A stretch of 64,000 nucleotides of DNA from Pseudomonas wuhanensis (lineage in GTDB: Bacteria; Pseudomonadota; Gammaproteobacteria; Pseudomonadales; Pseudomonadaceae): the NCBI RefSeq assembly GCF_030687395.1, contig NZ_CP117430.1, positions 1,798,001-1,862,000 of the forward strand, in the 5' to 3' direction. The notes beneath the pieces are model-generated. The model saw only the letters and a list, made by a program, of their open reading frames with translations, was not told the origin of the DNA and did no database searches. Positions 16,594 through 24,257 of this stretch are shown here, piece after piece; positions within the stretch are counted from its first letter, which is position 1, and every line of letters starts with the position of its first letter. The position numbers and the translations under genes are program-made.

Positions 16594-18687
16594 ATGGCAA
16601 ACTCGGACGCCCTGAGTCAGCAGCGAGCTTCTAGTCGCCTGCTGCAACCGACCGTCAAATCGCATCTGGCCTACACACTGTTGTGTGCCCTGGTCATGAT
16701 GGTCATGTTCAGCCTGCTGCGCGTGGCGCTGCTGGTCTATAACAGCTCGATGATCCTCGACACACCGGCTTCGACATTTCTGGAAGCGTTCGCCAACGGC
16801 CTGCGTTTCGACTTGCGTCTGGTGGTTTACCTCTGCATTCCGCTGCTGCTGGCATTGTTCAGCGCCCGGGCCATGGCCGCCCGCGGGTTCTTCCGGTTGT
16901 GGTTGACCGTTGCCTCGAGCATCGCGCTGTTCCTCGGCCTGATGGAGATGGACTTTTACCGCGAGTTTCACCAGCGCCTCAACGGTCTGGTCTTCCAATA
17001 CGTGAAAGAAGACCCGAAAACCGTGATGAGCATGCTCTGGTACGGTTTTCCGGTGGTTCGCTACCTGTTGGCCTGGGCCGTGGGCACGTTGATCCTGACC
17101 CTCGCGTTCAAGGGCGCCGACCGCGCCACGCGTCCTCGCGGGCCGTTCAGCGGTGGCAGCATTGGTACGCGGCAGGTCGCTCCGTGGTATGCACGTGGCA
17201 TGGTATTCGTAGTCTGCCTGCTGGTCTGCGTGGTCGCGGCTCGTGGCACTCTGCGTCAGGGCCCGCCAATGCGTTGGGGTGACGTTTACACCACCGACTC
17301 GAACTTCGCCAACCAGTTGGGCCTCAACGGCACGCTGTCGTTGATCGCGGCGGCCAAGAGCCGGATGTCCGAACATCGTGACAATGTCTGGAAGGCAACA
17401 CTGCCACAGCCCCTGGCCCAGCAGACCGTGCGCGATATGTTACTGACCTCGAGCGACAAGCTGGTCGATCCCGAGACCGCCGCGGTGCGTCGCAATTTCA
17501 GCCCCGACACCAACAAGACACTGCCGATCAAGAACGTCGTGGTGATCCTGATGGAAAGCTTCGCCGGTCACTCGGTGGGTGCTCTGGGTCGTCCGGGTGA
17601 AATCACCCCGTACTTCGACAAACTGTCGAAAGAAGGCCTGTTGTTCGACCGATTCTTCTCCAACGGCACCCATACCCACCAGGGCATGTTCGCCACCATG
17701 GCCTGCTTCCCGAACTTGCCGGGTTTCGAGTACCTGATGCAGACGCCTGAAGGCAGCCACAAACTGTCCGGCCTGCCGCAGTTGCTCAGCGCCCGTGACT
17801 ACGATGACGTGTACGTCTACAACGGCGACTTCGCCTGGGACAATCAGTCCGGCTTCTTCAGCAACCAGGGCATGACCAACTTCATCGGGCGTAATGACTT
17901 CGTCAACCCGGTGTTCTCCGATCCGACCTGGGGCGTGTCCGACCAGGACATGTTCAACCGTGGTCTGGAAGAATTGAAGGCCCGCGATGGCAAGGACAAA
18001 AAGCCGTTCTATGCCTTGCTGCAAACGCTGTCCAACCACACGCCGTACGCTTTGCCCACGCCATTGCCGGTGAAGCCTGTGACCGATCGTGGCAACCTTA
18101 ACGAACACTTGACCGCCATGCGCTACTCCGACTGGGCGCTGGGTCAATTCTTCGAACAGGCCCGCAAAGAGCCGTACTTCAAGGAAACCCTGTTCGTGGT
18201 GGTCGGCGACCACGGTTTTGGCAATGAACAGCAAATTACTGAAATGGACCTGGGCCGCTTCAACGTACCGATGCTGATGATCGGGCCGGGCGTCCAGGAA
18301 AAATTCGGCCAGGTCGACCACACCGTCGGCACCCAGATTGACATCGTGCCGACCATCATGGGCCGTATCGGTGGTGACGTGGTTCAACAATGCTGGGGTC
18401 GCGATTTGCTGAACCTGCCGGAAGGCGACAAGGGTTTTGGCGTGATCAAGCCGTCGGGCAGCGATCAGACGGTTGCATTGCTTACCGGGGATCGTGTGCT
18501 GGTACTGCCCAAAGAGATGCCGCCGAAGTTGTATCAATACGAACTGGGCGCTAACCCGAAAGGTGAAGTGATCCCGGCATCGGCGGACGAAGCGGCGCTC
18601 AAGCAAAAGCTCGAGTCGTTCATTCAGACGGCCACCAAAAGCCTGATCGATAACACCGCCGGTGTAGTTGACGGCAAGCCGGACTAA
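16594..18687 (+). CDS. LtaS-like inner-membrane phosphoglycerol transferase/sulfatase
   Basis: 697 residues. The first about 220 carry five hydrophobic spans (for example LLCALVMMVMFSLLRVALLV). The large periplasmic domain is of the sulfatase/alkaline-phosphatase superfamily: metal ligand E321 in ILMESFAGHS, nucleophile region SNGTHTHQG with T359 or T361, and VVGDHGFGN for the second metal site. This is the LTA-synthase/OpgB group; in Gram-negatives such enzymes decorate periplasmic glucans or lipid A with phosphoglycerol or phosphoethanolamine. The exact acceptor cannot be told from sequence. It stands as a single gene with its own terminator. Confidence 0.88.
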   Translation: MANSDALSQQRASSRLLQPTVKSHLAYTLLCALVMMVMFSLLRVALLVYNSSMILDTPASTFLEAFANGLRFDLRLVVYLCIPLLLALFSARAMAARGFFRLWLTVASSIALFLGLMEMDFYREFHQRLNGLVFQYVKEDPKTVMSMLWYGFPVVRYLLAWAVGTLILTLAFKGADRATRPRGPFSGGSIGTRQVAPWYARGMVFVVCLLVCVVAARGTLRQGPPMRWGDVYTTDSNFANQLGLNGTLSLIAAAKSRMSEHRDNVWKATLPQPLAQQTVRDMLLTSSDKLVDPETAAVRRNFSPDTNKTLPIKNVVVILMESFAGHSVGALGRPGEITPYFDKLSKEGLLFDRFFSNGTHTHQGMFATMACFPNLPGFEYLMQTPEGSHKLSGLPQLLSARDYDDVYVYNGDFAWDNQSGFFSNQGMTNFIGRNDFVNPVFSDPTWGVSDQDMFNRGLEELKARDGKDKKPFYALLQTLSNHTPYALPTPLPVKPVTDRGNLNEHLTAMRYSDWALGQFFEQARKEPYFKETLFVVVGDHGFGNEQQITEMDLGRFNVPMLMIGPGVQEKFGQVDHTVGTQIDIVPTIMGRIGGDVVQQCWGRDLLNLPEGDKGFGVIKPSGSDQTVALLTGDRVLVLPKEMPPKLYQYELGANPKGEVIPASADEAALKQKLESFIQTATKSLIDNTAGVVDGKPD

Positions 18688-18703
18688 GTTTTCGCGCAAT
18701 AGA

Positions 18704-18733
18704 AAAGAGGCCCTTCGCAGGGCCTCTTTTTTT
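18704..18733. terminator. Bidirectional rho-independent terminator
   Basis: AAAGAGGCCC and GGGCCTCTTT arms surround TTCGCA. T runs occur on both sides when read in each direction, so it can end both the LtaS-like gene and the converging 50-residue gene. Confidence 0.9.
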
Positions 18734-18746
18734 GCCGGCAAAACCT

Positions 18747-18899
18747 TTATATCTTGCCAAGTAGCAGCAGGATCAACAGCACCACCAACACCACGCCGAT
18801 GATACCGGACGGGCCGTAACCCCAACTTCTGGAGTGCGGGAAGACCGGCAAGCCACCTATCAACAACAGGATAAGAATAACGATAAGAATTGTGCCCAT
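18747..18899 (-). CDS. DUF3309-type small membrane protein
   Basis: A 50-residue protein. It begins MGTILIVILILLLIGGLPV and has a central PHSRSWGYGPSGIIG, then a second hydrophobic run VVLVVLLILLLLG. The two hydrophobic stretches around a Gly/Ser/Tyr-rich turn with WGYGPSG are the mark of the DUF3309 family, common in proteobacteria and often stress-induced. The reverse strand has AAGGAAACAGAC just before the ATG as ribosome site. Function is unknown. Confidence 0.88.
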   Translation of the reverse strand: MGTILIVILILLLIGGLPVFPHSRSWGYGPSGIIGVVLVVLLILLLLGKI

Positions 18900-19192
18900 G
18901 TCTGTTTCCTTGTTGGAAGCGTTGTGGATTGACCTAGGGTTTTAGCTATCAGCTGGGCTTGTATTAATCCTAGCTGCTTACAAAATCCGACTCATGGGTA
19001 TGAAGAAAAATTCCAGGTTTTTTTAATGTATTTGGAAAGCACGTTTATTTCTTTTACTGCGTCTCAAAGTTGAAACAACCGAACCGCGCCATGATTCATC
19101 GTTGGCCATTCAGCAATCTGATGGAGCGTGGGTCGTGCATTATCCTTCGCTACACTCGGTGCATCTTCCCCGGAACAACAAGGCTGTTTGCT

Positions 19193-20008
19193 ATGCAAAA
19201 TCGCATGATGATCACTGGCGCGGGCTCAGGCCTGGGTCGCGAAATCGCGCTGCGCTGGGCGCGTGAAGGCTGGCAGCTGGCCTTGTCGGATGTCAGTGAG
19301 CCTGGCCTGCAAGAAACCCTCAAGCTGGTTCGCGAAGCCGGCGGTGACGGTTTCATCCAGCGTTGCGATGTGCGCGACTACAGCCAGCTGACGGCGTTCG
19401 CCCAAGCCTGTGAAGAGAAGCTCGGCGGCATCGATGTCATCGTCAACAACGCCGGTGTGGCCTCGGGCGGGTTCTTCAGCGAACTGTCGCTGGAAGACTG
19501 GGACTGGCAGATCGCGATCAACCTGATGGGCGTGGTCAAGGGCTGCAAGGCCTTCCTGCCGCTGCTGGAGAAAAGTAAAGGCAAGATCATCAACATCGCC
19601 TCGATGGCGGCACTGATGCAAGGTCCGGCCATGAGTAACTACAACGTGGCCAAGGCGGGTGTGGTGGCTTTGTCCGAAAGCCTGTTGATCGAACTGGCCC
19701 ATGAGGAAGTCAGCGTGCATGTAGTCTGCCCGTCATTCTTTCAGACCAACTTGCTGGACTCCTTCCGCGGCCCGACCCCGGCCATGAAGGCCCAGGTCGG
19801 TAAGTTGCTGGAAAGTTCGCCGATCAGCGCTGCTGACATTGCCGATTACATCTATCAGCAGGTCGCCGCCGGCGAGTTCTTGATTCTGCCTCACGAGCAG
19901 GGCCGCATGGCGTGGGCGATCAAACAAAAAGATCCGCAAGTGCTCTACAACGAAATGACCGTGATGGCCGACAAAATGCGCGCCAAGGCCAAACAAAACG
20001 CAGGCTGA
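19193..20008 (+). CDS. Short-chain dehydrogenase/reductase
   Basis: 271 residues from the ATG at 19193. Classical SDR marks are present: cofactor loop TGAGSGLGREIA, NNAG near residue 84, the catalytic Ser in IINIASMAALMQ, and the Tyr/Lys pair in YNVAKAG. The acidic residue after the second strand (LALSDVSEPG) favours NAD(H). The last 50 residues, with HEQGRMAWAIKQKDPQ, are typical of a pseudomonad subgroup without known substrate. The longer frame from 19070 covers promoter sequence and is not preferred. The 293 bases upstream hold nothing else I can name. Confidence 0.88.
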   Translation: MQNRMMITGAGSGLGREIALRWAREGWQLALSDVSEPGLQETLKLVREAGGDGFIQRCDVRDYSQLTAFAQACEEKLGGIDVIVNNAGVASGGFFSELSLEDWDWQIAINLMGVVKGCKAFLPLLEKSKGKIINIASMAALMQGPAMSNYNVAKAGVVALSESLLIELAHEEVSVHVVCPSFFQTNLLDSFRGPTPAMKAQVGKLLESSPISAADIADYIYQQVAAGEFLILPHEQGRMAWAIKQKDPQVLYNEMTVMADKMRAKAKQNAG

Positions 20009-20072
20009 ACTTGCCCGTGCGCAACACCATCGTTAGGGTGGCCGCAACCGGCCATCCTCACGAGACGTCTGC

Positions 20073-20405
20073 ATGCTCAATTACCTGTGGTTTTTCCTCG
20101 CCGCGCTGTTCGAAATCGCCGGCTGCTTCGCCTTCTGGATGTGGCTGCGCCAGGGTAGAAGCGCTTGGTGGGTCATTCCGGCGTTGCTCAGCCTGATTTT
20201 GTTCGCTGTGTTGCTGACCCGGGTCGAAGCGAGCTACGCCGGCCGCGCCTATGCCGCCTACGGTGGCATCTACATCATTGCGTCGATCGGCTGGCTGGCG
20301 GTGGTCGAGCGGATTCGTCCACTGGGCTCGGACTGGATTGGCGTGGCGCTGTGTGTGATCGGGGCGAGTGTCATTCTGTTTGGCCCACGCTTTTCCGTTT
20401 CCTGA
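20073..20405 (+). CDS. ynfA: YnfA-family small membrane protein (UPF0060)
   Basis: 110 residues with four hydrophobic segments. The pattern [21 protein letters not shown], then [20 protein letters not shown] and [20 protein letters not shown] is the UPF0060/YnfA family, related in size and topology to small multidrug resistance transporters. Whether it exports drugs here is unknown. It lies 64 bases after the SDR gene and may be co-transcribed with it. Confidence 0.95.
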   Translation: MLNYLWFFLAALFEIAGCFAFWMWLRQGRSAWWVIPALLSLILFAVLLTRVEASYAGRAYAAYGGIYIIASIGWLAVVERIRPLGSDWIGVALCVIGASVILFGPRFSVS

Positions 20406-20558
20406 AGGATCGGTCCTTCATTCAGCCGGTTTGTCGGAAGCGTCCGTCAGGGCGATGCATCCTGCGCCGTAGGGCGAGACTGTTTTGCTGCTGTTGCATT
20501 GAACACCCGCTACGCGACGGGCATCTTCAAGGGCCGGTAACCCTGAAGGATGAATGCC

Positions 20559-20744
20559 ATGCTTGTACTCAGTCGCGTTGTGGGCGAGTTGATATCCATT
20601 GGTGACAACATTTCCGTGCGGGTTCTCGCCGTCAACGGAAGCAGCGTGCGCTTCGGCGTTGAAGCGCCGCAGCAGGTCAACGTACATCGCGCCGAAGTCT
20701 ATGAGCGCATCCAGATCAAACAGGCCAAAGCCAAAGCTCGTTAA
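20559..20744 (+). CDS. CsrA/RsmA-family RNA-binding regulator (paralogue)
   Basis: 61 residues starting MLVLSRVVGELISIGD; the earlier in-frame ATG at 20550 touches the AGGA ribosome site, so the start at 20559 is preferred. CsrA dimers bind GGA motifs in mRNA leaders. R6 in the first strand and the RNA-contacting VHRAEVYERI with its arginine are kept. The middle strand (NGSSVRFGVEAPQQVNV) follows the family, but the IGDNISVRVLAVNG part differs from RsmA and RsmE, so this is an extra paralogue. Its own leader has a GGA at the ribosome site, which could allow autoregulation. Confidence 0.88.
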   Translation: MLVLSRVVGELISIGDNISVRVLAVNGSSVRFGVEAPQQVNVHRAEVYERIQIKQAKAKAR

Positions 20745-20749
20745 GGGTC

Positions 20750-20977
20750 TCAGTCAAACAGATGCTTGGGCACGTCGTGCTTGAGCATCAACTGGCATTG
20801 TTCGCTTTCCGGATCGAAGACGATCAACGCCTGGCCCTTGGTCAATGCCTGGCGAACACGCAAGACACGGGTTTCCAGCGGTGTGTCATCGCCGTTGTCC
20901 GTGCCGTCGCGGGTCACGAAATCCTCGATCAGGCGGGTCAGGGTATCGACTTCAAGTTGGTCGTGGGGGATCAGCAT
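20750..20977 (-). CDS. yheU: YheU-family protein (UPF0270)
   Basis: 75 residues, MLIPHDQLEVDTLTRLIEDF at the start, then VTRDGTD and LTKGQALIVFDPESEQC. This matches the UPF0270/YheU pattern (IP, Lx3TLxxLIExFVxREGTDYG). It is a small cytoplasmic protein of unknown role. It converges on the CsrA-like gene with only five bases between stops. Confidence 0.92.
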   Translation of the reverse strand: MLIPHDQLEVDTLTRLIEDFVTRDGTDNGDDTPLETRVLRVRQALTKGQALIVFDPESEQCQLMLKHDVPKHLFD

Positions 20978-21066
20978 AAGGCACCTCGGCTAAACAATGG
21001 CGCGATGCTACGGCGAATGAACGGGGGCGGCTAGCCTTGACCTGATGTGTTGGCTGATCTGTCCTC

Positions 21067-21130
21067 ATCGCGGGCAAGCCCGCTCCCACAGTTGACCGCA
21101 TTTCCCTGTGGGAGCGGGCTTGCCCGCGAT
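21067..21130. repeat. REP pair (inverted, perfect)
   Basis: Two 25-base copies, 21067-21091 and 21106-21130, are exact inverses (atcgcgggcaagcccgctcc cacag against its complement) around a 14-base spacer. This is the canonical Pseudomonas REPIN form and can fold into one long hairpin. It lies between yheU and the M42 peptidase gene. Confidence 0.95.
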
Positions 21131-21161
21131 GGCAATCTTTCATGCGAAGAAAATGCCTGGG

Positions 21162-22352
21162 TCAGCTATCTGTGCGCTGCCCAATCAAACTATCCACCGA
21201 CGGCACCCGCGTATCGCTTTCCATCTGCGTCTCGTGTTCGATCTGATGACTGAACCGGTCCAGCGATCCCGTGGCCGGTTGTGCATCGCTGGCGAATACC
21301 GGCGGGCTGAGGATGTAGGCACCAAGCAGGCGGCTGAGGGCGGCGAGGCTGTCGATGTGCGTACGTTCATAGCCATGAGTGGCGTCGCAACCGAAGGCCA
21401 GCAGGGCGGTGCGAATGTCGTGGCCAGCCGTGACGGCCGAATGCGCATCGCTGAAGTAGTAGCGGAACAAGTCGCGGCGCGCCGGCAGCTCGTTGTCGCT
21501 GGCCAGGCGCAGCAGGTGACGCGACAGGTGATAGTCATAAGGCCCGCCGGAATCTTGCATTGCCACACTCACCGCGTGTTCGCTGGAGTGCTGGCCGGGC
21601 GCGACTGGCGCGATGTCGATGCCGACGAATTCGCTGACATCCCAAGGCAGGGCGGCGGCTGCACCGCTGCCGGTTTCTTCGGTGATGGTGAACAGCGGAT
21701 GGCAGTCGATCATCAGTTCTTCACCGCTGTCGACAATCGCTTTCAGCGCCGCCAGCAGTGCGGCAACGCCGGCCTTGTCATCGAGGTGACGGGCGCTGAT
21801 GTGGCCGCTTTCGGTGAACTCCGGCAACGGGTCGAAGGCGACGAAATCGCCGACGCTGACTCCCAGCGAATCGCAATCGGCGCGGGTGGCGCAGTAGGCG
21901 TCCAGGCGCAATTCGATGTGATCCCAGCTGATCGGCATTTCATCCACGGCGGTGTTGAACGCGTGCCCGGAAGCCATCAACGGCAACACGCTGCCGCGAA
22001 TCACGCCATTGTCGGTGAACAGACTGACGCGGCTGCCTTCGGCAAAACGGCTGGACCAGCAACCGACCGGCGCCAAGGTCAGACGGCCGTTGTCCTTGAT
22101 CGCGCGAACCGCCGCGCCAATGGTGTCCAGGTGGGCGGATACCGCGCGGTCCGGGCTGTTCTTCTTGCCCTTGAGGGTGGCGCGGATGGTGCCGCGACGA
22201 GTCATTTCAAAGGGAATGCCCAACTCTTCGAGGCGTTCGGCGACGTAACGCACGATGGTGTCGGTGAACCCGGTGGGGCTGGGAATGGCGAGCATTTCCA
22301 GCAGGACTTTTTGCAGGTAACTGAGGTCCGGTTCGGGAATTTTGCTGGTCAT
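21162..22352 (-). CDS. M42-family peptidase of the osmoprotectant NAGGN cluster
   Basis: 396 residues from the ATG at 22352. Metal-site motifs of M42/M20-like aminopeptidases are visible: SAHLDTIGA, HLDDKAGVAALLA, ITEETGSGAAA, GIDIAPV and a late His in DATHGYERTH. The family member in this position is conserved next to the N-acetylglutaminylglutamine amide genes in pseudomonads and may trim or recycle the dipeptide; its exact reaction is not settled. A complex palindrome of about 105 bases separates it from the ligase gene upstream. The longer frame to 22484 would translate that palindrome and is rejected. Confidence 0.88.
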   Translation of the reverse strand: MTSKIPEPDLSYLQKVLLEMLAIPSPTGFTDTIVRYVAERLEELGIPFEMTRRGTIRATLKGKKNSPDRAVSAHLDTIGAAVRAIKDNGRLTLAPVGCWSSRFAEGSRVSLFTDNGVIRGSVLPLMASGHAFNTAVDEMPISWDHIELRLDAYCATRADCDSLGVSVGDFVAFDPLPEFTESGHISARHLDDKAGVAALLAALKAIVDSGEELMIDCHPLFTITEETGSGAAAALPWDVSEFVGIDIAPVAPGQHSSEHAVSVAMQDSGGPYDYHLSRHLLRLASDNELPARRDLFRYYFSDAHSAVTAGHDIRTALLAFGCDATHGYERTHIDSLAALSRLLGAYILSPPVFASDAQPATGSLDRFSHQIEHETQMESDTRVPSVDSLIGQRTDS

Positions 22353-22377
22353 GGAAACTCCTGATGAAGTGAGAGCT

Positions 22378-22482
22378 GATCGTTCCCACGCTCTGCGTGG
22401 GAATGCAGCCGGGGACGCTCTGCGTCCCAAGCGGACGCGGAGCGTCCGAGGAGTCATTCCCACGCAGAGCGTGGGAACGATC
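22378..22482. repeat. Nested palindrome (MITE- or REP-like, 28-base inverted ends)
   Basis: The outer arms 22378-22405 and 22455-22482 are perfect 28-base inverse copies beginning GATCGTTCCCACGCTCTGCG. Each arm is itself a hairpin (TTCCCACGC-TCT-GCGTGGGAA). Between them are two more small palindromes, GGGACGCTCTGCGTCCC and GGACGCGGAGCGTCC. The whole can fold as one long hairpin or as a cloverleaf. It is not a REP of the GTGGGAGCGGG type. It sits between two genes of the NAGGN operon. Confidence 0.9.
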
Positions 22483-22505
22483 ATGAGGGGCCGGGCACTA
22501 CATCC

Positions 22506-24254
22506 CTAAGAGGCCGCCGGCTGACTATGCGGAAACAACAAATCCACAAACCGCTCGGCCGTCGGCTGCGGTTCATGGTTGGCCAGCCCGGCGCGTTCAT
22601 TGGCTTCGATAAACACATACTCCGGCTGGTCGGCGGCCGGCACCATCAGGTCGAGCCCGACCATCGGAATATCCAGCGCCCGCGCCGCGCGCACCGCCGC
22701 ATCCACCAAGGTCGGATGCAGAATCGCCGTGACGTCTTCAAGAATACCGCCGGTATGAAGATTCGCCGTGCGCCGCACGAACAGATGCTCACCGGCCGGC
22801 AGAATGCTGCTGTAGTCGTAACCCGCAGCCTGCAAGGTGCGCTGGGTCTCATGGTCCCGCGGGATTTTGCTTTCCCCGCTGGTCGCCGCCTGACGGCGAC
22901 GGCTCTGGGCCTCGATCAGCGCACCGATGGAATGCTGACCATCGCCCACCACTTCCGCCGGCCGGCGAATGGCGGCGGCGACCACTTCAAAACCGATCAC
23001 CAGAATCCGCAAGTCGAGGCCTTCATGGAAGCTTTCCAGCAGTACTCGACTGTCGAAGGTGCGGGCGTTTTCGATGGCTTGCTGGACCTCTTCGATGGTG
23101 CGTAAATCCACCGCCACCCCTTGGCCCTGTTCACCGTCCAGCGGTTTGACCACCACCCGTTCGTGCTCGTCGAGAAACGCCAGATTGTCGTCCGCGCTCC
23201 CCGCCAGTTGTTGGACGGGCATTCTAAGGCCGGCGTTTTTCAGCACCTTGTGGGTCAGGCTTTTGTCCTGGCACAACGTCATGCTGATGGCGCTCGTCAA
23301 GTCGCTCAGGGATTCGCGGCAACGTACCCGCCGACTGCCGTGAATCAAGGTAAACAGGCCGGCTTGCGCGTCATCCACTTGCACATCAATGCCGCGCCGA
23401 TGAGCCTCCTCGACGATGATTCGCGCATACGGATTGAACTCGGCTTCCGGGCCGGGGCCGAGAAACAATGGCTGGTTGATGCCGTTTTTGCGCTTGATGG
23501 CGAAGGTCGACAAGTTGCGAAAACCGAGCTTGGCGTAAAGACTTTTCGCCTGACGGTTGTTGTGCAGCACCGATAGGTCCAGATAACTCAGGCCACGGCT
23601 CATGAAGTGTTCGATCAAGTGCCGCACCAGCACTTCACCGACGCCTGGGCGGGAACATTGCGGATCGACCGCCAGGCACCACAGGCTGCTGCCGTTTTCC
23701 GGGTCGTTGAAGGCCTTGTGATGATTCAGGCCCATGACGCTGCCGATGATCGCGCCGCTGTCCTCGTCTTCGGCCAGCCAGTAAACCGGGCCGCCCTGGT
23801 GATGAGGTGTCAGCAGACTCGCATCAATCGGCAACATGCCGCGCGCCTGATACAGCTGATTGACGGCCTGCCAGTCCGCTTCGCTTTGCGCTCGACGGAT
23901 GCGAAAACCGCGAAACACCCGGGTGGACTGGCGGTAATCGCTGAACCACAGGCGCAAGGTGTCGGACGGGTCGAGAAACAGTTGCGCCGGCTCCAGCCCC
24001 AGCACTTGCTGGGGCGCGGCAACGTACAAGGCGATGTCCCGCTCACCGGGCTGCTCATTGAGCAACTCTTGGGCAAGGCTCGTTGCATCGGGAAAGGTAT
24101 GGCCGATCAGCAGCCGGCCCCAACCGCAATGCACCGCGATTGGCGCGGCGCTCAATTCACTGCCGTCTTCGGCCAGGCGCGCCTGCAAGCGTTCGTAGGA
24201 GGGCGCCTGACCGCGCAACAAGCGTTGGCTGTAAGCCGTGGCGTGAGGTTTCAT
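22506..24254 (-). CDS. ngg: N-acetylglutaminylglutamine synthetase (GNAT + ATP-grasp)
   Basis: 582 residues. The middle (about 120-265) is a GNAT acetyltransferase domain with SLWCLAVDPQCSRPGVGEVL and VLHNNRQAKSLYAKLGF. The C-terminal half (about 320-575) is an ATP-grasp ligase: ERVVVKPLDGEQGQGVAVDL, LRILVIGFEVVAAAIRRPAE and FIEANERAGLANH. Together they make N-acetyl-glutaminyl-glutamine, the precursor of the osmolyte NAGGN. It follows the amidotransferase gene by three bases, so the two are coupled. The family is known from P. aeruginosa and Sinorhizobium. Confidence 0.95.
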   Translation of the reverse strand: MKPHATAYSQRLLRGQAPSYERLQARLAEDGSELSAAPIAVHCGWGRLLIGHTFPDATSLAQELLNEQPGERDIALYVAAPQQVLGLEPAQLFLDPSDTLRLWFSDYRQSTRVFRGFRIRRAQSEADWQAVNQLYQARGMLPIDASLLTPHHQGGPVYWLAEDEDSGAIIGSVMGLNHHKAFNDPENGSSLWCLAVDPQCSRPGVGEVLVRHLIEHFMSRGLSYLDLSVLHNNRQAKSLYAKLGFRNLSTFAIKRKNGINQPLFLGPGPEAEFNPYARIIVEEAHRRGIDVQVDDAQAGLFTLIHGSRRVRCRESLSDLTSAISMTLCQDKSLTHKVLKNAGLRMPVQQLAGSADDNLAFLDEHERVVVKPLDGEQGQGVAVDLRTIEEVQQAIENARTFDSRVLLESFHEGLDLRILVIGFEVVAAAIRRPAEVVGDGQHSIGALIEAQSRRRQAATSGESKIPRDHETQRTLQAAGYDYSSILPAGEHLFVRRTANLHTGGILEDVTAILHPTLVDAAVRAARALDIPMVGLDLMVPAADQPEYVFIEANERAGLANHEPQPTAERFVDLLFPHSQPAAS

Positions 24255-24257
24255 CGA

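Noticed and set aside
21067..21130. REP arrays as a CRISPR
   Set aside because: Copies occur as inverted pairs at scattered loci, not as direct repeats with equal spacers, and no cas genes are present.
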